64,000 nucleotides of DNA from Phycisphaerales bacterium (GCA_027019265.1 JALUWX010000122.1:52041-116040); one strand, 5' to 3'; counted from the first letter of the stretch, positions 49,169 through 59,040 are shown. Numbers and translations are program-made. The notes: a model not told the origin generated them from the sequence alone.

Positions 49169-49618
49169 ATGAGCCGCAACGTTCCCGCACTGCTTACAGC
49201 TGTCGCGTTGGCCACGATCCTCGTCATCTCGATGAGCGGCCTCACCGCCCGGGCCAGCCAACCGGACGCAAGCACCGTGGATCAACGACGCCTCGACGCA
49301 GCTCGGGCGAAACTTGAGACCGCCGAACGGATCTGTCAGATGTTCCATGATCCTGAGAGCGGTTCACCGCGTGGCGGCGCCGGCGCCGAGTCGAACTACC
49401 TCTGGTCGAAGCGCCGGATGCTGGCCGAGATCGAGCTGATCCAACTTGACCACCGTCAAGGTACTGAAGCCGACGCAATCCAACGCCATCTTCAGTGGAT
49501 GCGGGCCTGGAACGACCGAGTTGTTGAGTCTGGTGTGTTCTCGCCCTTTGGTATTGCCACGACCGAGTACTACATCGCTGAGGCAGAGGCGATGCTCGCT
49601 TCGGCAACGCGCCCCTAG
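49169..49618 (+). CDS. Exported protein of unknown function
   Basis: A 149-residue protein with a signal peptide (ending TARAS) and an all-helical body with ERICQMFHDPESGSP and ending in AEAEAMLASA. No family is recognised. The start at 49169 follows an AAAGGA ribosome site. It is 22 bp before the next gene and likely co-transcribed with it. Confidence 0.6.
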   Translation: MSRNVPALLTAVALATILVISMSGLTARASQPDASTVDQRRLDAARAKLETAERICQMFHDPESGSPRGGAGAESNYLWSKRRMLAEIELIQLDHRQGTEADAIQRHLQWMRAWNDRVVESGVFSPFGIATTEYYIAEAEAMLASATRP

Positions 49619-49639
49619 CCCACAGGAAGGGCCGATCCC

Positions 49640-50272
49640 ATGGACAACGCCGTCGCCCTTGTGCAGGCATATTTGCGCATCAACGGCTACTTTACGGTCA
49701 CCGAGTTCCCGGTCATTGAGGCGGGCAGGTCAGGCCAGCACCGCACTGCCACCGACATCGATGTCCTAGCGTTCCGCTTCCAAAACGCCGCGAGACTCGT
49801 GCCTCATCATGGCCGCTCGTCCTCTCGCGATGTTGCCGTTACCGACATTGATCCGGCACTCGGCCTGCTCGACGGCGAAGCAGACATGCTGGTGGGTGAG
49901 GTCAAAGAGGGCAAAGCTGTTCTGAACCGCGGTGCTACGCAGCCCGCTGTACTACGCGCCGCGCTCACCCGCTTCGGTTGCTGTGACCACAGTCACGCTG
50001 AACGCCTCGCGACCGAACTCACCAAATACGGGGCAACGAAGACCGAGCACGGCCACCGCATACGCCTCGCCGCGTTCGGCTCCACACGCGGCGAGGGCGG
50101 CGCCCAGGCCTGCCACGTTGTCCTCCTCTCTCAGGTGATCGACCACCTCGAGCGCTACATTGAACGCCACTGGAACACGCTCAGACTCGCCGAGTTCAAG
50201 GAACCTGGGTTGGCATTCATGGGTGTGCTAAAGAAAGCTGGCTTGGTGACACAGAGTCGATCGCATCATTAA
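49640..50272 (+). CDS. Conserved hypothetical, possible PD-(D/E)XK-like nuclease fold
   Basis: A 210-residue cytoplasmic protein. It has TDIDVLAFRF near residue 38 and GEVKEGKAVL near residue 87; an Asp followed later by E-x-K is the core of PD-(D/E)XK nucleases. This is only a weak resemblance. The ribosome site is AGGAAGGG. Its role among copper genes is unknown. Confidence 0.5.
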   Translation: MDNAVALVQAYLRINGYFTVTEFPVIEAGRSGQHRTATDIDVLAFRFQNAARLVPHHGRSSSRDVAVTDIDPALGLLDGEADMLVGEVKEGKAVLNRGATQPAVLRAALTRFGCCDHSHAERLATELTKYGATKTEHGHRIRLAAFGSTRGEGGAQACHVVLLSQVIDHLERYIERHWNTLRLAEFKEPGLAFMGVLKKAGLVTQSRSHH

Positions 50273-50324
50273 AAGCCATTCATCTGTGCACACTAAAACG
50301 AGTTCTCGATAGGAGATAAACAGT

Positions 50325-52190
50325 ATGACAGATAGCACACGCTTCCATTCGGAGCACTGGACACGGCGACGGTTTCTCGGGACAGGTGGCTGCGCGGCGT
50401 TGACGGCCTACGGCATGCTCCACCCCGGCCTTCGCACTGCCCTCGCCGCCTCGCCTTTAGGAGCACCGAATGCACTCGATGCAACCGCGCCCGGCGGAAT
50501 CGACCTGTTCATAGAACGACAATCAATCGCAATCGGGGGGCGGCGGCCGGAGGCGATCACGATCAATGGTGGCGTCCCCGGCCCACTCATCCGCATGCAA
50601 GAGGGACGCGAGGCACTGATTCGGGTACACAACCGGCTCGACGAATCGACCTCTATCCACTGGCACGGCATTCTGCTTCCATTCACAATGGACGGTGTTC
50701 CAGGCGTCAGTTTTGAAGGTATCGGTCCCGGAACCACGTTCACGTATCGCTACCAGGTGCGACAGAACGGCACATATTGGTACCACAGCCACTCCGGACT
50801 CCAAGAGCAACTCGGGCACTACGGCCAGTTGATCATCGATCCTGCGGACGATGATCCGGTGGGCTACGACATTGAACACTCGATTGTCCTCTCAGACTGG
50901 ACCGACATGGACCCACATGTTGTTATGGACAAGCTCAAGACGATGGAGGGGTACTTCAACTACCAGCGACCGACGCTCGCCAATCTCGAGACGCAGGCTG
51001 AGGCGAGCGGGGAGAGCATCGCCGATGTGATCAAGAAACGATTGAGTTGGCAACGAATGCGAATGGATCCGACGGACATAGCAGATGTCACGGGTGCGAC
51101 TTACAAATTTCTGATGAACGGGAAGACGTCGGAAGAGAACTGGACCGCGATTGCCAAGCCCGGTCAGCGTGTCCGCCTCCGCATCGCCAACGCCTCTGCG
51201 CTGACGTATTACGACTTCCGCGTTGAAGGCTTGCCGATGACCGTGGTCCAGGCTGATGGCCAGAACATTGAGCCGGTGGAGACCGACGAGCTGAGGATCG
51301 CCGTTGCCGAGACGTATGACGTGATTGTCACCTTGCCCGACGACCGTCCGCGGACGATTTTCGCAGAGGCTATGGATCGGAGCGGTTTCGCTCGTGGCAC
51401 GATCGCCCCACAATCCGGTCTCCAGGCAGCGATTCCCGAACGCCGACGCCGTCCGATGCTGACCATGGCAGATATGGGCATGATGCACGCGGTCATGGGA
51501 AACGAGTCCGCCGAGACCGGGTCGACAAACCATGGCGACCACAAAGCAACTGCTGGTATGGAGGACGCCGGTTCGGAGCACACCAAGCGTGCCGGTTCAG
51601 CCGGTCCACTTCCAACATCAGGACTTCCAGAACGAATCAAGCACGGGCCTGACACGCACGGGCCAGGCGCCATTGTGATGGGCAAGACGCGTTACCGTCA
51701 ACTGAGTGATCCAGGGTCCGGGCTCGGTGATGACGGACGACGCGTCCTGACCTATTCGCAACTTCGATGCCTCGAGACACCGCCGGATCGGCGTGCTCCT
51801 ACCCGGCAGTTCGACCTGCATCTGACCGGGAACATGCATAAGTACATCTGGGGATTCGATGGTAAGAAGTGGTCCGAGTCGGAGATGATCCGGTTCCAAT
51901 ACGGTGAGCGCCTCCGCATCAACATGATCAACGACACCATGATGAATCACCCTATCCATCTGCACGGCATGTGGATGGACCTCTACGCTGGCGACAACTA
52001 CGCAAAGAACCCCAGGAAACACACCGTTAATGTCCAGCCGGCCGAGCTGCTCACGGTTGACATCACGGCCGACGCCCCGGGGCAGTGGGCGTTCCACTGC
52101 CACGTCCTGTATCACATGAAGATGGGAATGTTCCGCACCGTCGCAGTCGTCCGTTCCCTTGACGAGGAGGCCACCCATGCAGGTTCATAA
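50325..52190 (+). CDS. copA: CopA-type multicopper oxidase, Tat-exported
   Basis: A 621-residue copper-resistance multicopper oxidase. A Tat signal (RRRFLG) leads the folded protein to the periplasm. Copper ligands lie in HWHG, HSHSG, HPIHLHG and HCHVLYHMKMGM. A Met/His-containing stretch (around residues 378-410) would bind extra Cu(I). It likely oxidises Cu(I) to the less toxic Cu(II). A TAGGAGAT ribosome site precedes it, and it overlaps copB by 14 bp. Confidence 0.95.
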   Translation: MTDSTRFHSEHWTRRRFLGTGGCAALTAYGMLHPGLRTALAASPLGAPNALDATAPGGIDLFIERQSIAIGGRRPEAITINGGVPGPLIRMQEGREALIRVHNRLDESTSIHWHGILLPFTMDGVPGVSFEGIGPGTTFTYRYQVRQNGTYWYHSHSGLQEQLGHYGQLIIDPADDDPVGYDIEHSIVLSDWTDMDPHVVMDKLKTMEGYFNYQRPTLANLETQAEASGESIADVIKKRLSWQRMRMDPTDIADVTGATYKFLMNGKTSEENWTAIAKPGQRVRLRIANASALTYYDFRVEGLPMTVVQADGQNIEPVETDELRIAVAETYDVIVTLPDDRPRTIFAEAMDRSGFARGTIAPQSGLQAAIPERRRRPMLTMADMGMMHAVMGNESAETGSTNHGDHKATAGMEDAGSEHTKRAGSAGPLPTSGLPERIKHGPDTHGPGAIVMGKTRYRQLSDPGSGLGDDGRRVLTYSQLRCLETPPDRRAPTRQFDLHLTGNMHKYIWGFDGKKWSESEMIRFQYGERLRINMINDTMMNHPIHLHGMWMDLYAGDNYAKNPRKHTVNVQPAELLTVDITADAPGQWAFHCHVLYHMKMGMFRTVAVVRSLDEEATHAGS

Positions 52191-53076
52191 GCAAATCCTC
52201 CTCGTAGTGCTCATGTACGCCTTCACTTCGTGGTCCGCATTGGCGCAGCACGAGCAGCACCAGCCCACAGACAGTACTGAAGACTCTCAAACACGGGCGG
52301 AGCCTACCGCCGAGCGCCAAAGCGACAATGAGCCCCCGTTGCCGACAGGCATGTCCCTCGACGATGTGCTCGACTACGCCGCTGGGCCGCCACCGTCGCA
52401 CTACCCCGACCCCGTCGCCGACGATGAACTCAGGTTCTTCACTCTCATCGAACAACTCGAGTACCGCCTTCCCGACGGCGGCGGTGCCGGAGAACTAGGA
52501 TGGGAAGCTCAAGGCTGGGTGGGGTTCGATTACAATCGATTCGTCTGGAAGTCAGAGGGTGAAGTGGCCTTTGACGGGGATAGCCAGGGCGAGTCGAGTA
52601 CAGACTTGCTCTACTCGCGTCTCGTAACACCATTTTGGAGCATTCAAGCAGGAGCGCAGTACGCAAACGAGTGGGAGTCCGGAGACTACGAGGATCGATG
52701 GTCCGGCGTGCTGGCACTTCAGGGGCTTGCCCCTGGCATGATCGAGATGGACTCGTCGCTCTACATCTCCGAAGACGCCGATGTTACCGCGGCCGTGGAA
52801 GCAGAATACAACCTCCGGATCACACAGCGCCTGGTCCTTCAGCCCCGCGCCGAACTCGGCTTCGCGTTTCAGGACATTCCCGATCGAGCATTGGGGGCGG
52901 GACTCACCGACGCGAACCTCGATCTTCGCCTGCGATACGAGATCGAGCGGGAGTTCGCTCCGTACGTCGGCGTGCGCTACGGGTTGCTCGCCGGTGAGAC
53001 CGCGAGCATCGCCGAGTCGGCCGGCGTCGATACGGAAAGCGTGTCCTTGATCTTCGGTGTACGCCTTGCGTTCTGA
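52177..53076 (+). CDS. copB: CopB outer-membrane copper-resistance protein
   Basis: A 299-residue protein with a signal peptide, a His/Pro-rich N-terminal part and a CopB beta-barrel domain (WEAQGWVGFDYNRFVWKSEGE, RLQP-type strands, a C-terminal aromatic residue). CopB proteins sit in the outer membrane and work with CopA. The start follows a GAGGAGG ribosome site and lies inside the end of copA. Confidence 0.92.
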   Translation: MQVHKQILLVVLMYAFTSWSALAQHEQHQPTDSTEDSQTRAEPTAERQSDNEPPLPTGMSLDDVLDYAAGPPPSHYPDPVADDELRFFTLIEQLEYRLPDGGGAGELGWEAQGWVGFDYNRFVWKSEGEVAFDGDSQGESSTDLLYSRLVTPFWSIQAGAQYANEWESGDYEDRWSGVLALQGLAPGMIEMDSSLYISEDADVTAAVEAEYNLRITQRLVLQPRAELGFAFQDIPDRALGAGLTDANLDLRLRYEIEREFAPYVGVRYGLLAGETASIAESAGVDTESVSLIFGVRLAF

Positions 53077-53103
53077 TGGCACCCCCCGAGAGAGCTTCCG
53101 GCC

Positions 53104-53562
53104 ATGATCGCCTCGGTCCTCATCAGCGTCACCCTCGTGCTGATTACAACGGGGGTTCGTCTCGCGTTCTTTGTGATCGCGGCGCGATACACCCTCGATG
53201 CCGATCGATTCACTTGGCACCGCTTCTTCTGCCTCATGCTCGGAATTTACGCCAGCCACCTATTCGACATCGTTGTCTATGCGGTGGCGTACTACTTCGC
53301 TTGGCACGCCCTCGACATTGGCACACTAACCGGTGAGCGGACTGACGGACCACTCGGTCACTTCTACGCTTCCGCAGTCATGTACACGACCATCGGCTTC
53401 GGTGACATCCTACCGACCGGACATCTGCGATTCATCGCTGCGACCCAGGGGCTCAGTGGGTTGCTATACATCGCGTGGTCTGCGTCATTCATCTTCGCCG
53501 CGATGAACCGAATGCTCAAAGATCGGAACGCGATATCAGGGAAGACAAATGATGACGACTGA
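53104..53562 (+). CDS. Two-helix potassium-channel-like protein
   Basis: A 152-residue membrane protein with about four hydrophobic segments and a pore-loop TTIGFGDILP that matches potassium-channel selectivity filters (TxGFGD). No regulatory domain is attached. The gene overlaps the next by 14 bp. Function in the island is unclear; it could help balance charge. Confidence 0.75.
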   Translation: MIASVLISVTLVLITTGVRLAFFVIAARYTLDADRFTWHRFFCLMLGIYASHLFDIVVYAVAYYFAWHALDIGTLTGERTDGPLGHFYASAVMYTTIGFGDILPTGHLRFIAATQGLSGLLYIAWSASFIFAAMNRMLKDRNAISGKTNDDD

Positions 53563-54898
53563 TGGCAACGATCACGGGGATCAATACAGAGAAAGCAGCC
53601 TGACGCTCACCGGCTCGATTGCGATGGGCACAGGCGTCATGATCGGCGCGGGCATCTTCGCGCTGACGGGGCAGGTCGCCGAGCTCGCCGGCGGCTTGTT
53701 CCCGCTCGCCTTCATCGCCGCGGCCATAGTCGTCGCCTTCAGCGCCTACTCGTACATCAAGGTGTGCAACGAGTACCCGTCGGCCGGCGGCATCGCGATG
53801 ATCCTCAAGAAGGCCTACGGGCCGGGCGTGGTCACGGCGGGCTGCTCGCTGCTGATGTACTTCTCGATGGTTATCAACGAGAGCCTCGTCGCACGCACCT
53901 TCGGCACCTACACCATGCGGATCTTCGGCGAGGGATCCGACTCATGGCTCGTGCCCGCGCTGGGCGTCGGCCTCATCGTGGTCGCGTTCGTCGTCAACCT
54001 GCTCGGCAACGAGGTCATCGGCGGGCTCAGCAAGATCACCGCGGTCATCAAGATCGTCGGCATCGCGGTCTTCGCCGGCATCGGGCTCTCGGTCTCCGGT
54101 CTTTCGTTCGACACGCTGACCGGTGACAGCGCTGCCTCAGAAGCCCAAGGCGGCGTCGGTGGCTTCCTGGCCGCCGTGGCCCTCTCCATCTTGGCCTACA
54201 AGGGCTTCACGACGATCACCAACAGCGGCGACGAGATCAAGGACCCCAAGAAGAACGTCGGCCGCTCGATCATCTTCAGCCTCTTGATCTGCACGGGGCT
54301 CTACGTCCTCGTCACGCTGGCCGTCGCCGGCAACCTGAGCGTCAACGAGATCATCGCGGCGCGAGACTCCTCGCTCGCCGAAGCGGCCCGCCCCGCCGTC
54401 GGCCAGTGGGGTGAGTGGCTGACCATCGGCCTCGCCATCGTCGCCACGATCTCGGGCATCATCGCCAGTATGTTCGCGGTTTCGCGCATGCTCGCGATGC
54501 TCACGGACATGGACCTCGTCCCGCACCGCCACTTCGGCATGCCGGGACGAATCCAGAAGCACACGCTCGTCTACACGGCCGTCATCGCCCTCGTGCTGAC
54601 GATCTTCTTCGACCTCAGCCGCATCGCCTCGCTCGGTGCGATCTTCTACATCGTGATGGACATGGCGATCCACTGGGGCGTCTTCAAACACCTCCGATCG
54701 GAGCTCAACGCGCGGGGCTGGGTGCTCCTGACGGCATTGGTGCTCGACGCGGTTGTGCTCGGGGCGTTTCTCTATCTCAAGCTCACGACCGATCCGCTCG
54801 TCGTCGGCGTCGCCCTCGGCTCGATGGTCCTGATCTTCGGGCTTGCAGCATGGTTCCTGAGGGCGAAGTCCACCAAGACCAATGACGAGCCCACTTGA
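53549..54898 (+). CDS. APC family amino-acid permease
   Basis: A 449-residue transporter with about twelve hydrophobic segments and the APC signature GTGVMIGAGIFALTGQ near the N-terminus. These proteins import amino acids or polyamines. The substrate cannot be told. It overlaps the ion-channel gene upstream. Its stop lies in the -35 region of the csoR promoter. Confidence 0.88.
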   Translation: MMTTDGNDHGDQYRESSLTLTGSIAMGTGVMIGAGIFALTGQVAELAGGLFPLAFIAAAIVVAFSAYSYIKVCNEYPSAGGIAMILKKAYGPGVVTAGCSLLMYFSMVINESLVARTFGTYTMRIFGEGSDSWLVPALGVGLIVVAFVVNLLGNEVIGGLSKITAVIKIVGIAVFAGIGLSVSGLSFDTLTGDSAASEAQGGVGGFLAAVALSILAYKGFTTITNSGDEIKDPKKNVGRSIIFSLLICTGLYVLVTLAVAGNLSVNEIIAARDSSLAEAARPAVGQWGEWLTIGLAIVATISGIIASMFAVSRMLAMLTDMDLVPHRHFGMPGRIQKHTLVYTAVIALVLTIFFDLSRIASLGAIFYIVMDMAIHWGVFKHLRSELNARGWVLLTALVLDAVVLGAFLYLKLTTDPLVVGVALGSMVLIFGLAAWFLRAKSTKTNDEPT

Positions 54899-54933
54899 CC
54901 TGCAACCTCGGCCTCTATACCCTTAGGGGGTAT
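54895..54933 (+). promoter_or_regulatory. csoR promoter and CsoR operator overlapping the start codon
   Basis: ATACCC-TTAGG-GGGTAT (54917-54933) is a perfect inverted repeat of the CsoR-operator type. TTGACC at 54895 could be a -35, with TATACC or TACCCT as the -10. The repeat overlaps the ATG of csoR at 54932, so the message is likely leaderless and autoregulated. Confidence 0.75.
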
Positions 54934-55240
54934 GGGTACCAAGAACTCAACAAGAGCCGCCACGAACGTCTGCGCCGAGGACCGGGCCAAGAACCTCGCC
55001 CGCCTCAAGCGGATCGAGGGGCAGGTCCGTGGCATCGCGCAGATGGTCGAACAGGACCGCTACTGCGTCGATGTCCTCACCCAGATCGCCGCCGTCCAAT
55101 CGGCCATGAGGTCGGTCGGGAAGGAGTTGCTGCGTCATCACCTCAAGCACTGCGTCGCCGACGCAGCCAAGCTCGGACAAACCGAGTTTGAAGAGGCGAG
55201 CGATGAGTTGATCGAACTGCTCTACAGGAATGCGAGGTAA
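54932..55240 (+). CDS. csoR: CsoR-family copper-sensing repressor
   Basis: A 102-residue helical repressor of the CsoR/RcnR family. The metal-site pattern is visible as Cys in RYCVDVL, His in LRHHLKHC and its Cys, the C-H-C ligands of copper-sensing CsoR, and the family motif RIEGQVRGI is present. It would release DNA when Cu(I) binds. The only in-frame ATG lies within its own operator. It is followed 5 bp later by the HMA-MauE gene. Confidence 0.92.
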   Translation: MGTKNSTRAATNVCAEDRAKNLARLKRIEGQVRGIAQMVEQDRYCVDVLTQIAAVQSAMRSVGKELLRHHLKHCVADAAKLGQTEFEEASDELIELLYRNAR

Positions 55241-55245
55241 AGACT

Positions 55246-56013
55246 GTGTCCACTCAGACAGTGACGATTGGAATCAATGGCATGCACTGCGGCGGCTGTG
55301 CGAGCAAGGTCAGCGCAGCGCTGCTCAAGCTCGACGGTGTAGATACCGCTGAGGTGTCACCTCAAAGCGGCACGGCCGTCATCACGGGCAGTGCAATACC
55401 CGCCGAGGACACGCTCCGCGGAGCCATCGCATCCGCGGGCGACTACACGCTGACGCGTGTGGAGAAGGCCACGCCCGATACAAGATCAGAGGCGTCGGAC
55501 CAGCAGCACCACGCCGTCGCCGAAGACCAACCGAAGGAGAGCCTCTACCCGCTCTTCTTGATCGTCGGCTTCATCACCGGCGTCACGCTGCTCGTCGCCT
55601 ACGCGACGGGCGATTGGTCGGTCGAGCCGATCATGCGGCACTTCATGGCCGGCTTCTTCATCGTCTTCTCGTTCTTCAAGCTCCTCGACCCGCCCGGCTT
55701 CGTCTCCGCCTACCGCGGCTACGACCTCGTGGCCCGCCAGATCCCGGCGTGGGGCTGGGCCTACCCGTTCGTCGAGCTCGCCCTCGGCGTCGCCTACCTA
55801 CTCGCCTGGGCACCGATCGTCACCAACTCGGTCACACTGGTACTCATGCTCGTAGGCGCAGCCGGCGTGCTCAAGGCACTCCTCGACAAGCGAGCCATCC
55901 GCTGCGCCTGCCTCGGGACGGCCCTCAACCTCCCGATGACCAAGGTCACACTCGTCGAGGATCTGACCATGGCAGCCATGGCCGCAGCGATGCTCGGCGT
56001 GATCATGGCGTGA
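55246..56013 (+). CDS. HMA domain fused to MauE/DoxX-like membrane domain
   Basis: A 255-residue protein with a GTG start. An N-terminal heavy-metal-associated domain (GMHCGGCASKV) binds a soft metal, a His-containing linker follows, and the rest is a four-helix membrane domain with CAC (IRCACLGTAL), as in MauE/DoxX-like redox proteins. It could move metal or electrons across the membrane. It is co-transcribed with csoR and so probably copper-responsive. Confidence 0.8.
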   Translation: MSTQTVTIGINGMHCGGCASKVSAALLKLDGVDTAEVSPQSGTAVITGSAIPAEDTLRGAIASAGDYTLTRVEKATPDTRSEASDQQHHAVAEDQPKESLYPLFLIVGFITGVTLLVAYATGDWSVEPIMRHFMAGFFIVFSFFKLLDPPGFVSAYRGYDLVARQIPAWGWAYPFVELALGVAYLLAWAPIVTNSVTLVLMLVGAAGVLKALLDKRAIRCACLGTALNLPMTKVTLVEDLTMAAMAAAMLGVIMA

Positions 56014-56115
56014 ACTAGAATGTGACTAATAGGGATCGGCGTTTCAACAGAAGCTCTGCGATACTGCCGGATCATCGCAGAACGGTTCGAGTCGCAATTG
56101 ACGCTAAAACGAATG

Positions 56116-56964
56116 TCAGCCTTGACCTGATGCAGCGGCAACCCAGGCCGGCAGCAGGTGACCGGCGACGATCGGGCGTGCCTCGCGACGAAGCCGCCAA
56201 GTTTGCCCGGTCCGCCGTTCCATAAGCCCGGCTCGATCGAGCAGCCCGGTGATCAGCTTCCAGCCCGGCCGACCCTCGGGCGTGACTTTACACGGGTGGC
56301 CCCAATGCAGCCGGGCGAAGTGCCGGTCCGAGATGACCCAAGTCCACCGACTCTCGCGAAGCGTAACGAGCAGGGCGAGGTCGAATGCCAACGCGATGGC
56401 CGGCTCACGCTCAGCAGGATCCCATCGACGATCGATCGCACCACGCACGTACGTCGGTGCGATGTCCTCGTGGAACACGCTTACCTTGTCGAGGATGATC
56501 AGCGGCGGCCGAAACAGCCTGTCGTCGAGAATGCTGACGCCGGGGTCGAACACTTCGGCAATGCCCTCTGCATCGAGCATCGCCATGAACTTGGCAGCCT
56601 CATCCTCGGTGATCCCTTGGACCGGTGTGTGCTTCCGACGGCTCGGCACCACTCTGTTCCGCCGAGGCCTCGGCTTGGTCTTCGGTGGTTTCCGTTGCGG
56701 CGGCTGAGGGTCGCCCATGAGCCTGACGAGCCGCTCGCACGCACCATGACTGTTCAGGATCAGTTGCTGCACCTTGATGTGACGCTGCCTCCAGAGCGAC
56801 GCCCGCTTGGCAAGCTCGGCCCGGAAGGTCGGACCGCCACTGTCCCAAAGATCGATGAACCGACCGGCGACCGCCCCGTGTGCGTCCACCGTGGTCTGGA
56901 CGAGCAGGGCATCGATGCTCACGAGCCAGGTCCGCTCGATGTCGGTGAGTTCGCCATCCGCCAT
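56116..56964 (-). CDS. Hypothetical protein in recombinase module
   Basis: A 282-residue protein that ends the minus-strand recombinase module. No domain is recognised. A basic Pro/Arg/Lys-rich linker (PPQRKPPKTKPRPRRNR) sits around residue 88, followed by a mixed alpha/beta part with SRWTWVISDRHFARLHWGHP. The start at 56964 has a GGAGG ribosome site; the track's longer start overlaps the spacer. It lies 121 bp after the serine recombinase and could be its accessory protein. Confidence 0.6.
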   Translation of the reverse strand: MADGELTDIERTWLVSIDALLVQTTVDAHGAVAGRFIDLWDSGGPTFRAELAKRASLWRQRHIKVQQLILNSHGACERLVRLMGDPQPPQRKPPKTKPRPRRNRVVPSRRKHTPVQGITEDEAAKFMAMLDAEGIAEVFDPGVSILDDRLFRPPLIILDKVSVFHEDIAPTYVRGAIDRRWDPAEREPAIALAFDLALLVTLRESRWTWVISDRHFARLHWGHPCKVTPEGRPGWKLITGLLDRAGLMERRTGQTWRLRREARPIVAGHLLPAWVAAASGQG

Positions 56965-57084
56965 GGGTGCCTCCGGTGTTCGACGGCTCCGCCGTCGACG
57001 AAATTTTTTTCTGAAGGCCGCCCCGGGCCGTTGAGCCGAGGGCGGCGAAGTCATCGAAGGATCCGGAAGAACTGGCCGAGATCC

Positions 57085-59040
57085 TCAGGCGGCATTGCGT
57101 CGGCGATGGCAGCCACTGCAGCCCATCGGCTTCCACGGATCCCAGCACGATCCTCGGCACCCCTTCGGCAGATGAACCGACAGCGTGCCCAAGCAGACTG
57201 GCTGCCATTTGTTTGTCCGCCGAGTAGGCTCGGACCCCCGACTCTTCGCGGGACAAACATCGAGCCGTGACAGCATGTTGGCGGGCACCGCGAAGCACAC
57301 CTTGACCGTGCGGGCCTCCACGTCGGCAATCGCCGACTCGATCAGGACTTCACACACGTGGCGGAGCGATGCGTCACGCTCTACGTGCAGTTCGTCCAAG
57401 AGCTGGTGAAGGTCCGCCAGGATTCCGTCGGCCATGCGTTCGATCTCCGCCTCTGTCAGTTGAGGCCCGGCATCGATCTCGACGAGACGATCATCGATGG
57501 CCACCTTCCGCTCACCCAAAGCGTCAAGCTTTGAGCGGACCGTGTCGGCGAAGGGACCCTCCACCGCTTCGTACAGGGCTGCGGCTTTCACTTTGAGTGC
57601 CTCACGCTCCTTGTGGAGCCGCTCAATCTCTCGCGGATCACCGCGTCGTGCCTGATCCTGTGACCGGATCTCTTCGACGAGCATTGGCCGCAGGTCTTCG
57701 ATGCCGCAGAGGATCGCCTCGATGTGATTCAGCACCTCGCGGTCCAGCGGCCGCATAGGGATGAGCTTGTTGGCGTAGGTGGTCTTTGAGCTCGGTGCCG
57801 AGTTGCCCCGTGCCAAGCGGTAGTACTCGTGTTTGCCCTTCGACGCGGTCGTGCCTCGCATGTCCTCGCCGGTATTGCTCTCCTTGAGGATGCCGGACAA
57901 CAGACACTTCCAACCGACGCTCGTCCGCTTCGAGCCCGGCTTCGTCGGCTCATTCGGCAATCGCTTCCCCCCAGCCCGTTTGTCTAAATGCTTTTGTTGA
58001 AACTCGATCGCTCTGGCGCGCACGTCCTCAGGTAGGTAGTTCGCCAGTTCCTCGCACTCGACGCGGTACCAGTCCTCTCGCGGGCGGATCTGCCGCACCA
58101 CGTGACCCTGCTTCCCGGTCACTTTCAGCGGACTGCTTGAGCACTGCATGGCGTAGACGCCTTTCGAATACATGCTGGCGTAGCCGTACCCGACGAAGGC
58201 CGTCGTCTTCAAGAGTGACAGCACCGTAGAACTGCACCACCCCTCGCCGTTCGGAGCAGGGATCCCGTCGTCGTTGAGAGTGCGGGCGATCGCATGGCCG
58301 CCCTTTCGCGACAGAAAGTGCAGGCGATAGATCCGACGCACCACCTCCACGCGATCGTCCGCCCCGGGGACCAGCACAACGCGTTCGTGCTTCTCCTTCT
58401 TGAACCGATCGCCGGGTCCGTACCGGTGGAGTTCGTCGCCGGTGGCGGGATCCAGCTTGACCCGCACCCGGTGGCCGAGGTCCCGCATCAGATACAACGG
58501 CCGGCCTTCGCTGTTCAAGTACAGACGGTCGATCCCGTACGGCGGACGGGTGCAGTAGGTACGACGTCCATCTTCCAACGACTGACGCGAGCCGCTCGCA
58601 GAGTTGAACGCGTTGCTACGGGCAAACTGCTGATCCTGGCTCGACTGCAGCATCCTGAACGCCGGCGTCAGTTCGTGGTCGACCCCACCCGCCCTGATGT
58701 CGATCAGGATGATCTCCGCTTCTTCGAGCATCGTCATCAGCTTGCCGCAGTGGTAGGTGCCGGAGCGGGTGAATCGGCTGATGTCACGGACGATGATTGC
58801 GTCGATCGGTTCACCACCGAGCTTCCGGTCGATGATCGCCTGGACGGCTGCTTCCGAATTGGTTCGGATACTCGCCGAAACGCCGGGCATGAGGTGCGGA
58901 TCCAGAAGGACGATGCCCTCACGCTCCGCGTACGGCTCGATCTCACCCATCTGTGCGGGCAGCGAAGTATCCGCCTGCCATTCGGTACTGGTGCGGAGCC
59001 AAGGCACGGCCCGCAATCCTTTGTATGGAGACTCAATCAT
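57085..59040 (-). CDS. Large serine recombinase, zinc ribbon Cys missing
   Basis: A 651-residue serine recombinase. The catalytic region shows RTSTEWQADTSLPAQ with the nucleophile Ser, and IIVRDISRFTRSG; the recombinase domain follows (GIPAPNGEGWCSSTV). The usual zinc-ribbon Cys pairs are not seen: the segment reads GWKCLLSGILKESNTG with one Cys. A coiled-coil-like helix follows (REIERLHKEREALKVKAAAL). It is a second integrase-type gene in the island, 8 bp after the small gene upstream. It might serve a nested element. Confidence 0.85.
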   Translation of the reverse strand: MIESPYKGLRAVPWLRTSTEWQADTSLPAQMGEIEPYAEREGIVLLDPHLMPGVSASIRTNSEAAVQAIIDRKLGGEPIDAIIVRDISRFTRSGTYHCGKLMTMLEEAEIILIDIRAGGVDHELTPAFRMLQSSQDQQFARSNAFNSASGSRQSLEDGRRTYCTRPPYGIDRLYLNSEGRPLYLMRDLGHRVRVKLDPATGDELHRYGPGDRFKKEKHERVVLVPGADDRVEVVRRIYRLHFLSRKGGHAIARTLNDDGIPAPNGEGWCSSTVLSLLKTTAFVGYGYASMYSKGVYAMQCSSSPLKVTGKQGHVVRQIRPREDWYRVECEELANYLPEDVRARAIEFQQKHLDKRAGGKRLPNEPTKPGSKRTSVGWKCLLSGILKESNTGEDMRGTTASKGKHEYYRLARGNSAPSSKTTYANKLIPMRPLDREVLNHIEAILCGIEDLRPMLVEEIRSQDQARRGDPREIERLHKEREALKVKAAALYEAVEGPFADTVRSKLDALGERKVAIDDRLVEIDAGPQLTEAEIERMADGILADLHQLLDELHVERDASLRHVCEVLIESAIADVEARTVKVCFAVPANMLSRLDVCPAKSRGSEPTRRTNKWQPVCLGTLSVHLPKGCRGSCWDPWKPMGCSGCHRRRNAA

